Notes: generated from the sequence alone by a model not told the origin. Numbered from the stretch's first letter, positions 13,939-26,716 are shown. The stretch is 64,000 nucleotides of DNA from Lethocerus indicus (GCA_019843655.1 JACDQD010000011.1:14860604-14924603); one strand, 5' to 3'. Translations and numbers: made by a program.

Positions 13939-16831
13939 ATAGGGCGACGTTATAGTCCTTTTGAAGGCCGGCCCCGACAGTCGAAGGCCCACACAGCCCC
14001 GGGGCACGTCGCTTCTCTGACATACCCATAATAACCGCAATAGACAACATTATCTCCACATTTCATCATTTTTCCAACGTTACAATTCCCCTCGTTAAAT
14101 GGATAATAAATTCCGATTATTCGTTATAATAACACAGTTTATCTCAGCCCCTAATCGTTCAGGCCAAAGTATTTATTCAACGAGTATCGATATTACAGAA
14201 ATACTGTAAAAAATACTTAAATCTCCCTTCGCCCAATTGCAGGTCGACTCATTACATCACCCTTAGTAGACAGGACCCTATGGGTCATTTGAACTCGTCA
14301 ACACGTTTCACAAGACGCCTCCCCCAACCGAGGTTTAAACCCATTATCATTTCAAACGAACGAATACGCCGGGGTGCACGAATAATTGCTGGGCTCCGGC
14401 CTTATTGAGTTATTCATTACGGCACCCTCCGAAGGCCCGAACAAACACGATGCCTACTCCACCCCTCAGAACCCACGGTGTTTCCGGTATCAAAGGGAGC
14501 CCCGTTTCTTAGCCGATTAAACCGCCGGCCACCGCGTCCCTGGCCCCCACCCAACCGAAGCTGGCAATATCGTGGACGGGGGGCACGTGCAAACTGACGA
14601 GCGCCCCTATTAGACCGCAGGATGAGGAAGCGGCCCCGGACTGACGGGAACAAATAAGGGGGCCCAAGTCTGCTCTTCTTCCTTTTCAACCCCGTACAAC
14701 GACCGGACCCGCACCGGCAAATGAGTTGCAGATGTTTGAGGGAATACAGTTAATTCGCCGCCTGCCCCCTTCACTTCCGTCAGAACTGACCGACCAGAAA
14801 CAGGCAAGCGTAGGTATGCGTTTAAATCGAATATAACATATAATTTACTAAGCACACTGCAATACTTGTCGTTCCTTCAAAATGATATTACATATATTCA
14901 TATTATATGGAACTAATATATTATATCACCTAACTACTATATCTGAAATGTTGTTTCTAATATTATCGGTATCAAGAAATATATGAGTCGAGATGACGTA
15001 AATAGATCCACCCGATAAATGGACGCTTGACTCTTACAGTCGGAGGCAGTTCAATTTCATGAAGAACCATTTATATATGCTACATTCACTTTTGGGGGAT
15101 TGGGGAGTTTTAAAAGTCCTTTATATAAATTGACGAGCGTATCGGCGCAAACATACGCCGCCGAAGTGAATACCAACGACCCGAAACTCCACGAGGCTTC
15201 TGTACGGGTTATAAAATAGAGGATTTTATTCGCGGTACGCCCCCGTGGAAAGTATTTCTCCACTCCGGTTTGTGAGTTTAAACAGACTTTATGAATTCAA
15301 GAGAGTTGGGAGGGTGGAGCCGGGTCCGAAACTTGGAGCTGACCCGTTCGCGACCGGCATACAGATGCATCCAGCACTGCATTGAAACGCCAATTCCGCA
15401 ATCGAGATATACAATTTGAACCCTTTAATTTGCCATTTCTCTTACTTAAATTAAATGGCTTTTTGTTCGTTAGTTACCGTCTCAATTTTGTAGCCCCCTT
15501 CCCCCCCGGAACTAAAAAGGGATGAGTGTTTAATGGAACGACTTATGTTTCTAAACCCCGAGGAGCTATTCACCCCTGGGATGCTCCGTTAATTAAGTTC
15601 ATAATTATTTTTTCAGCTGCCGCTACCGCCCCCTTGGCCTGGCCTCCTGTGGGAACGACGCTTCAACACTCTGAGCGGCACCCAAAGATTTAGAGCCCTC
15701 CCAAAGAAGTGACTCGATTCGGTGTTGATTGGTCCCCACTTGTTCTTATTCGATAACAGCATTATTCTTCAGGACAGATGTTACATCACAATAAGTACTC
15801 ACTTTTCTTTCGGTACCCTTGACTTGTCCCGTTCAAGCCTACGTAATATATCGAAGTTATTATCCTTTATAACTTATTTATTATACTGTATTATGTCAAC
15901 AGTATTGATTTTACTGACACCATATTATTTTCTCTCTTTGTCGTTAACTTTGGTTTTGATCCTGCAAATTTTCTCCTGAATGGAACTTGTTTGTGGTTTG
16001 TTTCAGATAGTGCATACAACTGTTTCCTTCAGGCACACGAGCGATCATTCAGAGAAATGTAAATAACACTAATAAAAAGAAAAATTTACATCGGTTACCT
16101 ACAGGCGTAAGCGTCTGTATAATTCGTGCAATGTACTCGCAATAGCAAGAATCAGTAAACGGTAAGATTGCATGGAATAAATAAACCCATAAAATGCCTT
16201 CCGCGTGGAAATCCGTGGTCAAAACCAGTACAAATGTATCATCAGATACAGTGTTCAGTGACGAATTGCACGGTCGTTTGCAGTTGCCATGAAAGAACGC
16301 TGTGTGAAGATTTATAGAAAGAGTATGAAGAAACAAATAAGGCTAAACCAACAGAAGCGGACGGATAATTTGTTGTTTGCGCAAGGTTAGAAGAGGGACT
16401 AGGGACGCCCGATCCGGTACAATTAGGCGATCGGCCGATCGTGATCTGGCCAAGGACAGGTCGTGATATCGAATAAGGTAAACTCATTACCCGACTAATG
16501 ACGTCCGTTACGTCTGGAACTGGTTCCCCGTCGTTTTCGGCCGCTTTTCTTCCTTCGCTTATTCTAGTTACTTCGGTTTTGAATCGGCCCAAAATATCGC
16601 GACAACTTCCAATTCGAGACCGCCGTTAACCCCGGAAATTGGTTCAGGTCAGAGGCAGCACGCCCGGCGGACTCATGACAGATAACCAAAGCGGCCGGAG
16701 TCACGTTATCGTGGACTTGTGTACTGTACATTATGGTGTAACTCCTAAAGTTGGTGGCAGGGGGAATGTGCAAAGCTTCGGTGACCGACTCACGTTTTGG
16801 ATCAAGCACAGGAGTTTGCAACCTTGCGCAG
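13939..16831. other. Non-coding stretch left of the LINE remnant
   Basis: GC-rich islets occupy about 14260-14790 and 16380-16810, with AT-rich DNA between. Reading frames on the islets are open on both strands and unrecognised. A good 3' splice-site-like sequence lies at about 15605-15616 and is annotated separately. Around 15990-16032 there are two further tract-plus-AG sequences 26 bp apart, with no convincing exon after them. Confidence 0.65.
15617..15712 (+). CDS. Weak candidate terminal exon, function unknown
   Basis: A T-rich run ending in cag (AG at 15615-15616) looks like a good 3' splice site. From 15617, in phase 0, a frame stays open for 31 codons to a TGA at 15710-15712. The encoded stretch is proline-rich at the start (LPLPPPWPG) and basic toward the end (RFRALPKK). 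I recognise no family. A second frame is open for 18 codons, so the reading frame is not settled. No upstream exon, codon bias or nearby AATAAA supports it. Local GC content is higher than the flanks, but so are dozens of islets in this window without splice sites. A chance match is more likely than a real exon. Confidence 0.12.
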   Translation: MPLPPPWPGLLWERRFNTLSGTQRFRALPKK

Positions 16832-17077
16832 AGTTTTTACAATTCTGTGACGTTCTCACTTAGACGAAACACTTGTCCCCCAGTATCCCTATTCGAAATA
16901 CCCCTACCCACGACCAATAAGGTAAAACACCTGGGCCTAGTAGACAGAAGACTGACATGGAATCCATAAATAAAGTTAGAACGACTGGACATCAACAGGC
17001 GGTACAGACTATTACTAAGATTACCGGATAATAGATCGAAATGAAGTTTAAACAATATATTATTGCTATACGACGCT
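16832..17077 (+). mobile_element. Decayed Jockey-like LINE reverse transcriptase fragment
   Basis: One frame on the plus strand carries the conserved block just after the palm of the reverse transcriptase in Jockey-clade non-LTR retrotransposons. In order it reads VTFSLRRNTCPPVSL, then IPLPTTNKVKHLGL, then DRRLTWNP, then KLERLDINRRYRLLLRL, then SLNNILLLYDA. These match the family pattern (TFTLRR..CPPV..., IP-P....VKYLGL.LDRRLTW, LNRR..LL..L...SLSL.NKLL.Y). The element is dead. In-frame stops lie at 16967-16969 (TAA, right after TWNP) and 17042-17044 (TGA), and residues are missing between LGL and DRRL. No FADD catalytic motif, endonuclease, ORF1 or 3' tail is visible nearby, so this is a short internal relic. 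The match is from recalled family patterns, not a search. Confidence 0.85.
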
Positions 17078-20000
17078 AAAAAATTATTTTCAAAATTTGT
17101 ACAGGACAGTTTTACTTACATCTCTCTAAATAGTGTGTAAGATAAAGAGAAAGCAAATGAAACCCTGCAACTGAAATATCTAATTACCGGAAAACTTGTT
17201 TCGAGAGACAGTTCGAGGAATATTTCACTCCCGCTGATATTTTGCCGGCGGGGAATTAAACTGCGAAATGAATTACACGGGTTTCGGTGGGTCGAAAAAA
17301 TATGACGGGGAGCCCAAGGCTATTTGGCCGGCCGATTGTACCCCCCCATCCGCCCCTCGCCCCCTGGTCCAGCACAGCACTGAACTCCGGCAGTCCGCCA
17401 TGCGAAAATTCGTTTTTCAACTTGCCCCGGTGCAGCCACAATGGTTATTTTATGACGGCGGGCCCGACCGCCGGCCATTCTGAATAACCGCCCCCCCCAC
17501 CGGCTTCTCCCCGGCGATTTTTAAACGGCTGGGTTCAAGAGCACTACCGACCCATTACATATATTCGCCTTTCTTATGATGTTCAAGTACCTAAGCGCTG
17601 TAAAATACAAACCGCCCTAAAACGAGACAAATATTACCCCGTTTACCTTCTCTATACTCTACTTTTCAAGAAATAACACCATTCCTATTAATTACAAGGA
17701 TTAACTTAAGGATTTACTTTTGCCATCGTCTGTCCGCATCCGCTTATTGAATGTTATAATATTATTATTACTAATTAATTTATTTATGCACAACAATTTA
17801 TAATGGCCAATTTCGTTTTTTATTTCGGGATTGTTAGTGTAATTTCTCTATATATAGTCCTGCCTATAGGGGTTACTTTTAGACGGTTTGAATTCAAAAT
17901 GCAGGAAAAGGCGGCTGGAGACTTGAGCTTTAGCTAAAAAAAAATATATACTTACTAAAACATATCTATGTAAATATTGTTGTCTAAATATATGTTTGTT
18001 GCAATGGTTTGTGGTCCTTCAGTAAAAATAAACTATTAGTGACGCTGTAAAAACATTATTACAGTACCGCCTCGAAATAATATCCCAGATACTTGTAAAC
18101 TATTCGAGTTTATGAAAATGACCGTGAGGGCGTGTTTTGCGGCGGCGTAATTATCCGGAGCAACGGGTAAGGAGCGCAATCACTTAAGACCGCGCTGTTA
18201 TGAAGTCCCATTCAGGGGGCGGTCGGCTGTTGTCTCGCCGGCCTCGAGAAAACGTTTATTGTCAGCCCCACCCACCCCCACTGCGCCATAACGCTAATGA
18301 AAAAATCCCCTACGCTCTAAACCGTACTCCAACCCCACCCTACAGTACGCATCAATTGTCAAAGCCCTTAAGGCAATATTTTCCCTAATAGAGTTAATTA
18401 GGTACAGTTTAGAGTTCTACAGATGACGGGTAATTTTTATGCCTCCATCCTAACACGGGTTTATGCACCCTGAATACAATTTTTATTCAGTTTATTTGAT
18501 ATAAACAGCACTGAAATGAACATAGTTCCGGAACGTTAAAATTCGATATGATGAACTAATTACATTGGTGGATTTACAACAAATAATGCTTCACATGCAG
18601 TGTTGAGATATACACGAAATTCTGTCATCCAGATCTTATTAATACATCTGAAAATTTTTGAATTAAGTTTCGAGCGGTCGGGCATTACATTGAGCCAGCC
18701 TGTGGGCGGACGTTTCCTTATTTAAATTTTGTTTTGTTGGCACTTCGTAACACGTTTTTAATCGCGTTCGTGATCATTACCCTTGAGAAGGTTATGTAGA
18801 AGAAAATTGATCTGTCACGTGCGTTTATTTTTTGTCAGCGGAAAATAATAATTCGGTTTCGCAAATGAGATTATATGAAAATCGCCCACGTTTACCGCAG
18901 TCCGGTTTGAAACTCCGGAATTGAATTTGACCTCAATTAACGCTGGGGCGATTGAAATCATCGTCGAAAAATACGAAGATCGGTAATTATTCGGTACAAT
19001 GTTTTATGCAAGCGTTCCGGTGTTATTTAAATAATATTGGCTACTTAATTGCCTGAGATTCAATAATGAGCGGCAATTATTTCTTCCGCTTGGAATTCAT
19101 TACATTTTTTACCCTTTCTGCCGCAATAATGAGACATTTACGTAATTTCCATCGCAACATCCTAAAACCCTTCTCACTGTTTATTCGTTTCATGGCCTAT
19201 ATTTCATATTAAAAGATTATTGGGATGTTTTATTTTGTTTTAAATGATAAACAACAAACAACTTAATTGAATTATAGAAATTAGCGGTTATTTATTATTA
19301 CTTGTCATTAAAATGGCAATACTGTACATAAAGTAAATTTGTAGTTAAAGAAAAGGCACAGCTAGTGGTAACAGCCGTAGGGGAGTAAGGATGAGTTCAT
19401 AAATGCGATACCCTATTAAAAATAAACCAACGTCAAATTAGTCGCTTACATGACAGCCAAACAAACTGAGTTATACGTTGCTGAAATCCAGCCGGATTTT
19501 TTTTGTTTTTGCTGACTGGGCGTACACTAGAAACAATCCTAAATTACTCATCGGGCTAATGGGTTCTGAACATATGGCTTTAATAAATCTATTAGGGGAG
19601 GGGGCCTGTAAGGAGCGAACGGGCAGGTACGACTCGTCCAGGGAAGCCCTCCTCCTCCACCGGGTTTATTTATGGACGCAACTTGCCAGATGTTTACCTT
19701 GGAGCCCCCTATGAGTGATCGTAATTACGGGGGCCGGCTGAAAAGCGGCTTTTGAAGTTAAACGCTTTTCTGAAGAATTTAAATCCATTACCTCGGAACT
19801 CACGGCGGTGGAGAGGGGACCCTGCCAGGCTAGATGGACGGTCAAGATACGTACGGGAATTCGGACTCCGGTGTTAATCACATCTTGCGGAACCGCAACA
19901 TGATTTAAGCCGCTCGGTAATGTACTGGCAATGGCTCGTTAGCTGAACCCGTCATTAAATTCGGTCCTTATACGAACGCGGGCACCGAACCGCGATGATT

Positions 20001-21330
20001 TAGGTTAAAACGACCGTCGTAAAAAATCCTTTAATTACCCGCACCGGATGTATAATTATCCCACTTATTTATAACGCGATAAGACAATTGAAATTATACC
20101 GAAATTTATTTTCAAGAGGAAAATCAATTTAACGGGAAAAGTTCTTTATTTTTTTGTAATTCATTTCATTATAATTAGTATGTAAATTAAGGTGCCGTAC
20201 CGATGCTAATCAAATAATAGGTTTCCACATGAACATCATAACTAATAAATTTATATGTCTTACAGTCCTCGAAGAGACGTTCACAAAAATAAAATAATAA
20301 ATAAGAATATTATAAGCATTTCGTCATCAATTAAATATCTTAATACTTCGATGTTAATAGTAGTTAACAAATATACCCTATCCATATATTATACTTTGTT
20401 TCATTTAACTTATAATAGTTCTTTACAACTTTAAACTAACTTAAACTTAACTTTAAAATAGTACTGGCATGTAAAAATATAGCTGCTGTAGCTTCAGATG
20501 AAAAATATGACATTACTGACGGCGCAGAAAATACAAAGCCAGAAATGTTCTAGATCTAGAGAGATGCAATATAAGGTATGTTGCTAAATTCACGCCCTGT
20601 CTGTAACACGGTCAGAGTACTTATGTTATAAAAATGTATTCACACTCAAGAATATTCAAAAACATAAATTACACTTAAGGGTACTATTTTTTTCTTTTTC
20701 CATATGTAATTATAATTTCAAATATCTTTATGTAGCTATCCATCTACCAGTCAAGACGCCGACACAAATAATGACTGCAAAAGAGTTTTTCGTTAAATGC
20801 GACCACTGGAAAGAATTGTGGAATGAAATTAGAAGATAAAGTGAAATTCTCGTCGAACAGTTTTATTCCCAGAGTATCGGCGTGACCTCGGCGAATATTT
20901 AAACAATAGTAGCGCTCCTTATATTGAGTCTTTTCATTTTTACATTCAGTTCTTTTCTGGGTGCAGTCGATACGTCTTGTCAAGAAGTCTGCGAAAGGGG
21001 GAGTGGAGAAAAAAATGTCCCAGAAAAAACAATTGAGAGATGTCGAGTCGAAGATTTTTCCACCGTCATTTTCCCCGCAGCCGCTCGGCGGCCTCGTCCC
21101 ACTGAATATTCGAAAAATCCGGCTCCAATTTGAGATATTCTCAGCGCGTTTTAAAAAGCACTCCGCTGACGAGCGGTGAAGACCTCGATTTATGGAGTAT
21201 TGCCTCGATTCGCCACTCAATACAGTTTGATATGGAGATGAAATTACGATAAGAATTCGTTGTTCGCATATTGTTACTAACAAACTGACTTAGTAGATAG
21301 GGAGCCCCGAAATGATTTGTAAAACGAGGT
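17078..21330. other. Non-coding stretch, no supported gene
   Basis: GC-rich islets lie at about 17230-17540, 18120-18330 and 19590-19850, separated by AT-rich DNA. The interval 18840-19160 is dense in AATTA/TAATTA and AATAAT words with interspersed CpG, a texture often seen in conserved regulatory DNA, though conservation cannot be judged from one sequence. A 179-codon minus-strand frame at 20744-21283 has no recognisable domain. Confidence 0.7.
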
Positions 21331-21410
21331 ATAAATGTACTTAGTTTAATTAAAGACTTCCAATCTGCGTTACAATATTCGGTATTTTTTTAAGTTACTT
21401 TGTTTTATTT
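21331..21410 (+). repeat. Diverged direct repeat, copy 1 of 2
   Basis: Aligned without gaps to 21951-22030, exactly 620 bp downstream, I count 66 of 80 identical positions. The core at 21357-21380 (ttccaatctgcg, then a-caatattcg) is nearly perfect, and identity collapses beyond about 21410. Neither copy encodes protein. It could be a local segmental duplication, a pair of short non-autonomous element ends, or a duplicated regulatory element. Confidence 0.85.
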
Positions 21411-21950
21411 AAAGTTATTATATTTGCGATATGTTGTAATATATATTTGTATTATATATGTATTATCTACACCACCAAATAGAAACCGATAATCAGCCTC
21501 ACTCTATTTCGACTAAGTGAAATTGTTCGCGGTCGGGCTTATCCCCGCTCAATTTGCGAAGGCTACCGAAAAAAATTCCGGCTCGTTATCCCCCCGGGTG
21601 AAAAGTCGGGAAGGAGGGGCCCGATGAGTGGCTGATTTGAATTACAGACGGCCGGGTTATTGCAGGCAACAAATTGATAGAAACCCGGCGGAGGGTAACT
21701 CAACCCTCGGAACACGGACACCCAGAGTGCCCACGCCGCTATAATAAGGCCGGCCGCCCAACAGATAACAAGCCTCTTGACAAGGAACAGATAACCGAGG
21801 GACCGCCTTCTCAGCTCGGTGCGAAAAATATAACGAATAGTATTGTCTAAATTATACTCTATCAATAAAATGTATGGCATAAATTTCTATCAAAGTGTAT
21901 TTATATATCATTAACAAACCTAGTTCCTAGTTCATTGACAACCCGGAAAT
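21411..21950. other. Spacer between the two direct repeats
   Basis: A non-coding spacer with a GC-rich islet at about 21530-21820 inside AT-rich DNA. A minus-strand frame of 105 codons at 21563-21880 has no recognisable motif. No transposase-like or terminal-inverted-repeat signature is visible at the edges. Confidence 0.6.
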
Positions 21951-22030
21951 ACAAATTTATGTAGATTAAGTATAGATTTCCAATCTGCGTAACAATATTC
22001 GTTATTTTTGTAATTTATTTTATTTTATTT
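21951..22030 (+). repeat. Diverged direct repeat, copy 2 of 2
   Basis: The partner of 21331-21410, in the same orientation with no insertions or deletions across 80 bp. The 3' end of this copy runs into a T/A-rich tract (ttattttatttta), which contributes some of the identity. The 5' half is moderately diverged, implying an old duplication or selective retention of the core. Confidence 0.85.
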
Positions 22031-24555
22031 TTAGCCACGTTCAATTTCAATGTTACGCAATAATTAATATACCTCATAATACGGACGGCAACAACTAGGT
22101 TTTTAAAAATTTAGACGCCATGCCGTCGTTATTGAACCACATTATCTTATGCGGTGGGACCAACGAAAGATAATCCAATCTAAACTAATATAACAAGATA
22201 TTCGTCAAGTGAAATTGTATTCCAAAGTAATTTTTCTTCCGTATAAAGGCTAATTGAAAGTAGTGAACATTGTTATTGAACGTTATGGGACCAATATTTC
22301 AATAATATGAATATGTCTTTCGTATCGGTAAGACAATATGAGATGAGAATTAGCCTTTAAGCATCCCGAGTCAAGATTGTTTGAATATCAAATCAACATT
22401 GAATATAATGTCGGACATAAATTCAATGCGACGAACTAATCTGAGCCGGTTTGAATTTCAATTAGTATAATTTGAATTAAACGGCGTCCTTTATGGATCG
22501 AGCATTAATCTGTAGAGTATGGCTTATTAGTAACTGTCCTTCGGCCATAACAGTCTAGACGGAGGGCCGTAATGAGTAATCATTCAAGTGGATACTGGGA
22601 AATGTGGCGCTGTTTGCCCCTCGATAAGTCAGGTTATACAAATAAAATCAAATTCATTCAGTTAAGGGATATGCTTCAATTAATTTGTAAATCATTCGAT
22701 TGTATATATAGAGTTGCAGATTGTATTTGAAACATTCGAGGACGTTTAGCCGCGGAGAACTAAATTCCTACAAGTCGCATTTGGGAGAGATGAGGTTCGA
22801 ACTGTCCAGAGTTACAGTGTTCAGTAGATTGTAAAACAATGGAATGGAGAGAAGAGAAAGAGTGACTTTGGGATGCGGAGCGTTGAGAAGTATCGGCTCC
22901 ACCCATGAGAGAGGTTAATAATTATAGGGTTACGAGGTCCCGAGGCTCCCCGCCTCCTAACCAAACATTCCGTCCGCCTTCAAAGAAAGAACGAATCTCT
23001 CTCATTCTTCCATTTGTTACAACAAGGCTAATCTATTCCTCCCGTTTTTAAATGAAATTAAATGGCACATTCCAAAAAATAAATTATTGGACCATTCCCC
23101 ACTTTCTCTAGTGAACCACAGTCAGGACTACAGACTGACCGTCTGCCTCCTATATTAGAATATATGTCACGATAGGCATTAATTGATAAATAATTCGATG
23201 TAATATTCCAGACTGGTGAACTCGATATTTTTTAAACATCGTTTTCATTTTGTATACTGCGAAGTGTCCACATATAAAAAATTATATGTGTTATTTGTCA
23301 TATAATGTTTATCTCACATAAGTATATGTGTGCATTGTAGAAAGCTCCTGTAAGACAGTCCCACACCGGCTGACATCTGAGACAGGTTTTTTTACGTTTC
23401 ATGTTAAAAGATGACATATTTCTTTCCACTTATTCCGTCGTAATGCAAGACACAAGTTTCCTCCTTTTCGCCATATGCCACTGTCGTATTTTTTTATTCG
23501 ATGATTCATTAGGGCCAGCTGTGCCGGGCCACACAAGTGCAGGCGGTCAATTCCGTACGTTTCGCGTTATCCGCCGTTTTTTGCCGGCCACCCACGGGGG
23601 GTGTGGGGCCCGTCTCCTTCTCCCGTCAACGGTAATCACTACCCTTCCGGTCCGAGAACAAACAAGGGAGGACACACGGAAAGGATCGTTATTATTTTAT
23701 TCCCCTACTCCCCAGCTAGAAACAAGAAAATGACGTGGGGCCCAGTCACGAATTACGCCCGGTCCAATTAGCCGGGAGATGCGTCCCGCCGCGGAAAACG
23801 CCTCCCGGCTTTTCCTGTCGCCGCCTTTTGGAGCCCGTCCAGAACGCAGGTGGTCCCTTGTTGAAACGTGACCGGGACAATTATAGTATTGGGTCTAGTT
23901 TGTCGCGACTGGTTTCCTTCGGGTCTTCGTTGTACACAGGAAATAGTGACACGAACATGTCTCTGTTGGTTAGCATTAAATCGTTAGTTCAGTTCACTGA
24001 ATCTCTAAAAGTTTATTTTCGTAACTGAAAGGCTATATACATACACCAGAACTTGCCTAAAAGTATGAGGTATAAACATACATTTAATTACTGACTTAAT
24101 TTATACGTGAATCAGTTAATTATAGGTTCGTCGCTCTGTAAATACTGGATATTAATTAAATATTTAATAGTAAAATGTCAATGTTTTATGATTGGTTCAT
24201 TAATATTCTATACAGTGTTCTATGTGTTTCCCTGCTACTTTCTAAAAAATGTTACTGTTTACTTTTTTTGTAAGAAACGATGTCAATAAAATTTTCTATT
24301 ATAATGGGGTATAATTATGAGCATAACTTAAGGCGCCGGCTTAAAAGTGACGATTCGAAATTAGATTTACGAAATCATAATAACAGAATTAACGTCTCGC
24401 TTTTCGTGAAGCACTTCATTAGGAAGAGGCCGGTTGCGTTATAAATGCAAATATGCATCGCTCGAATAATTTAATTCCGCCGGCGCGGTCCCGAACTCTC
24501 GCCACATGGGAAATTCTGTGTTTCTCTAGAAGGGGCGAGATTCGGCAAGGGCCCC
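22031..24555. other. Non-coding stretch, no supported gene
   Basis: Mostly AT-rich, with a GC-rich islet at about 23500-23900 that carries short unrecognised frames on the plus strand (23401-23733 and 23735-24028). A composite POU-like element, ATGCAAATATGCAT, lies at 24445-24458. No gene can be supported. Confidence 0.65.
23269..23290. repeat. Inverted repeat, 9-bp arms
   Basis: cacatataa, four A residues, then ttatatgtg forms a perfect 9-bp-arm hairpin. A further cacata...tatatgtg pair follows within 60 bp, so the arm sequence recurs locally. AT-rich and short, and not a microRNA precursor by length. Confidence 0.8.
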
Positions 24556-24582
24556 GGGTGGTGAGGGGAAGGGGGTAGGGGG
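24556..24582 (+). other. Canonical G-quadruplex motif
   Basis: Four runs of at least three G on the plus strand, at 24556-24558, 24565-24568, 24571-24575 and 24578-24582, with loops of 6, 2 and 2 nt. This meets the usual G3+N1-7 rule. It lies inside a GC-rich islet (about 24470-24840) next to a GGCCGGC hairpin. Formation in the cell is unknown. Confidence 0.8.
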
Positions 24583-24600
24583 TTTATTAGTGCGTGAGCG

Positions 24601-24623
24601 GCCGGCCCCTATTCACGGCCGGC
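24601..24623. repeat. GC-rich inverted repeat, 7-bp arms
   Basis: gccggcc at 24601-24607 pairs with ggccggc at 24617-24623 around a 9-nt loop. It follows the G-quadruplex motif by 18 bp within the same islet. A following T-run is absent, and this is not bacterial DNA, so it is not called a terminator. Confidence 0.75.
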
Positions 24624-25212
24624 AGTTTCTGACTTCATTGAAATTCGCAGAGGGCTCCTCAAAAATGGGAGGCCCCCGCCCGGCACCCAAAATATGAAAA
24701 GGGGGGAAACAAATTATGAAAACACCGGACGCTAATCTGGAAACGGACTCATGTGGAAAAGGTATGGTCCAGAGGGGGAAACCGCGACAAGGCGTCCGAC
24801 TTTTTATGCAGGAGCACTAACGAAGCCCCACCCGAGGGAATATCAAAAATGCGCGTGCACATCATGGCTGAGAACCCATTCCTAGTAACGCCCCTGCTTA
24901 AGAATATATCTCCTCCATTCGTTATGGTTCCTATTATTATTTAAAGGTCGATAAAGTGTCCTGAATAAAAGTAATAAAACATTTCGGAACATTGCTATGA
25001 CAAATGAACATGCTAACAAATGAATCTAGGGATTACTAGCCTTAGAAAATATGAAATGCTTTTACAGAGTTATTGTGATTGACTGAACCGGACGGAATGG
25101 ATAGGAACTGGATTGAAATGTAAGAACTACAATATTTCTGCCCTCAAAGTGGGAAACACACTTTTTAAAAACAGTCGACATAAGAACAATATAAAATTAA
25201 CCTTTATTTCTC

Positions 25213-25215
<3 letters not shown>

Positions 25216-25263
<48 letters not shown>
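25216..25263. repeat. (TA)24 microsatellite
   Basis: A 48-bp uninterrupted TA dinucleotide tract, the second long AT-type microsatellite of the window. It separates two AT-rich non-coding stretches and encodes nothing. Confidence 0.98.
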
Positions 25264-25268
<5 letters not shown>

Positions 25269-26550
25269 TAAGTAGTCGATGATATGCTCCTAAGAAGCTG
25301 CTGAGGATGGTATATTTATTGACATTAACGGGGTGTGGTTTCTGTGCGTATGTAAAAGCTCAATAAAAGCATTGAAAAAAATAGAATTCCTCGAAAGGAA
25401 TACAATGAAATACAAAAAAAATCAGGGAGGTCCATTTGAGACTCTTAGTGTCCAAGGACAGGAGACACATCTTGCGGGACAGAAGGTGAGTTTTATAAAT
25501 GGGACCTGACATAGTGAAAAATCGCACAGTGTCTCCCTTCGTCCCGGGGGCCATTGTTTGCAAATAGGCCGGGCTTTTAGGCCCAGGGCATCAATACATC
25601 GTGTACCGGGAGGGCGTTAAGTAGTCCCCTCGTCGGGGCCCTAATATGAATACCGCACGCGTTGATCATATTAAATTGCTCGGAGGACGTATGTGGCACG
25701 CGTATAGTGTGCAGGTGTAACTAATTGGCGTGTTAATTGAATCCTGGGGTCCGGGGGTGTTCACCCATTAGCATCGGCGTCGACGCCGGCCGCCATCCCG
25801 GGTATTGGCGTCCATACACAGTCCGCAGACAATATCATTTTAAACATTTTACAGCTTTTGGGTTAAATATAAAGCCACCAACAACCATCACTTACCCTGC
25901 GGACCAATTATAATTATTTACTACCGCATAACTGGATAGCCATGGTTGGGCTAGTTGTTTATTTGCATGCCGTTGATTAGTACGCGATATTTATTCGCGA
26001 GGGACGATTGCTCTATTACTATTATAAAGCTAAAACACAATACGATTCAGAAAGCAGACAACCAACAGTCCCGAAAATTAGGGAGCTCTGAGTAATTGAA
26101 GTATGGTATACAACCACATATTTACATACAAAATTTCTTTCCCACGTTCTTAACTGGAATTAGTGTATACGCTTGTGGGGTATATAGATACCTATATAGA
26201 TACATAAAAATGAGCCATTTTTTAAATCTAATATATACTGTATAGTATTTGATATGTTAATCAACTGTGCAAAATGACCACGTAAGGAATACATTATGAT
26301 GAATAGAGAAGAACAAAAGACATTCTCGAGAGAAATGTGACAGCAGACATATTAAGTAAGCCGACATTATAATAAAAGACAATTATATGCACATAGTCGG
26401 TAGGGTCCAAACATTAAAAAGCACGGAAATCGCTATCAGAAGAGGTTGGCGAGCGGGACACGGGAGAAATTCAATTTGGTTAACGAGCGTGTGATTGACC
26501 GTGTCGTGGATGGACTCTGCGCGTACAAACATGTCAGGACGCCGAGTGGT
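25264..26550. other. Non-coding stretch, no supported gene
   Basis: A GC-rich islet at about 25540-25810 is followed by AT-rich DNA. An octamer ATTTGCAT lies at 25961-25968. Near 26187-26206 a short direct repeat of tatatagatac occurs. I see no gene or RNA. Confidence 0.7.

Positions 26551-26716
<166 letters not shown>

Noticed and set aside
20744..21283. 179-codon minus-strand frame, the longest in the window
   Set aside because: No family pattern, biased composition, overlapping open frames on the opposite strand (20924-21179), and no promoter or polyA context.
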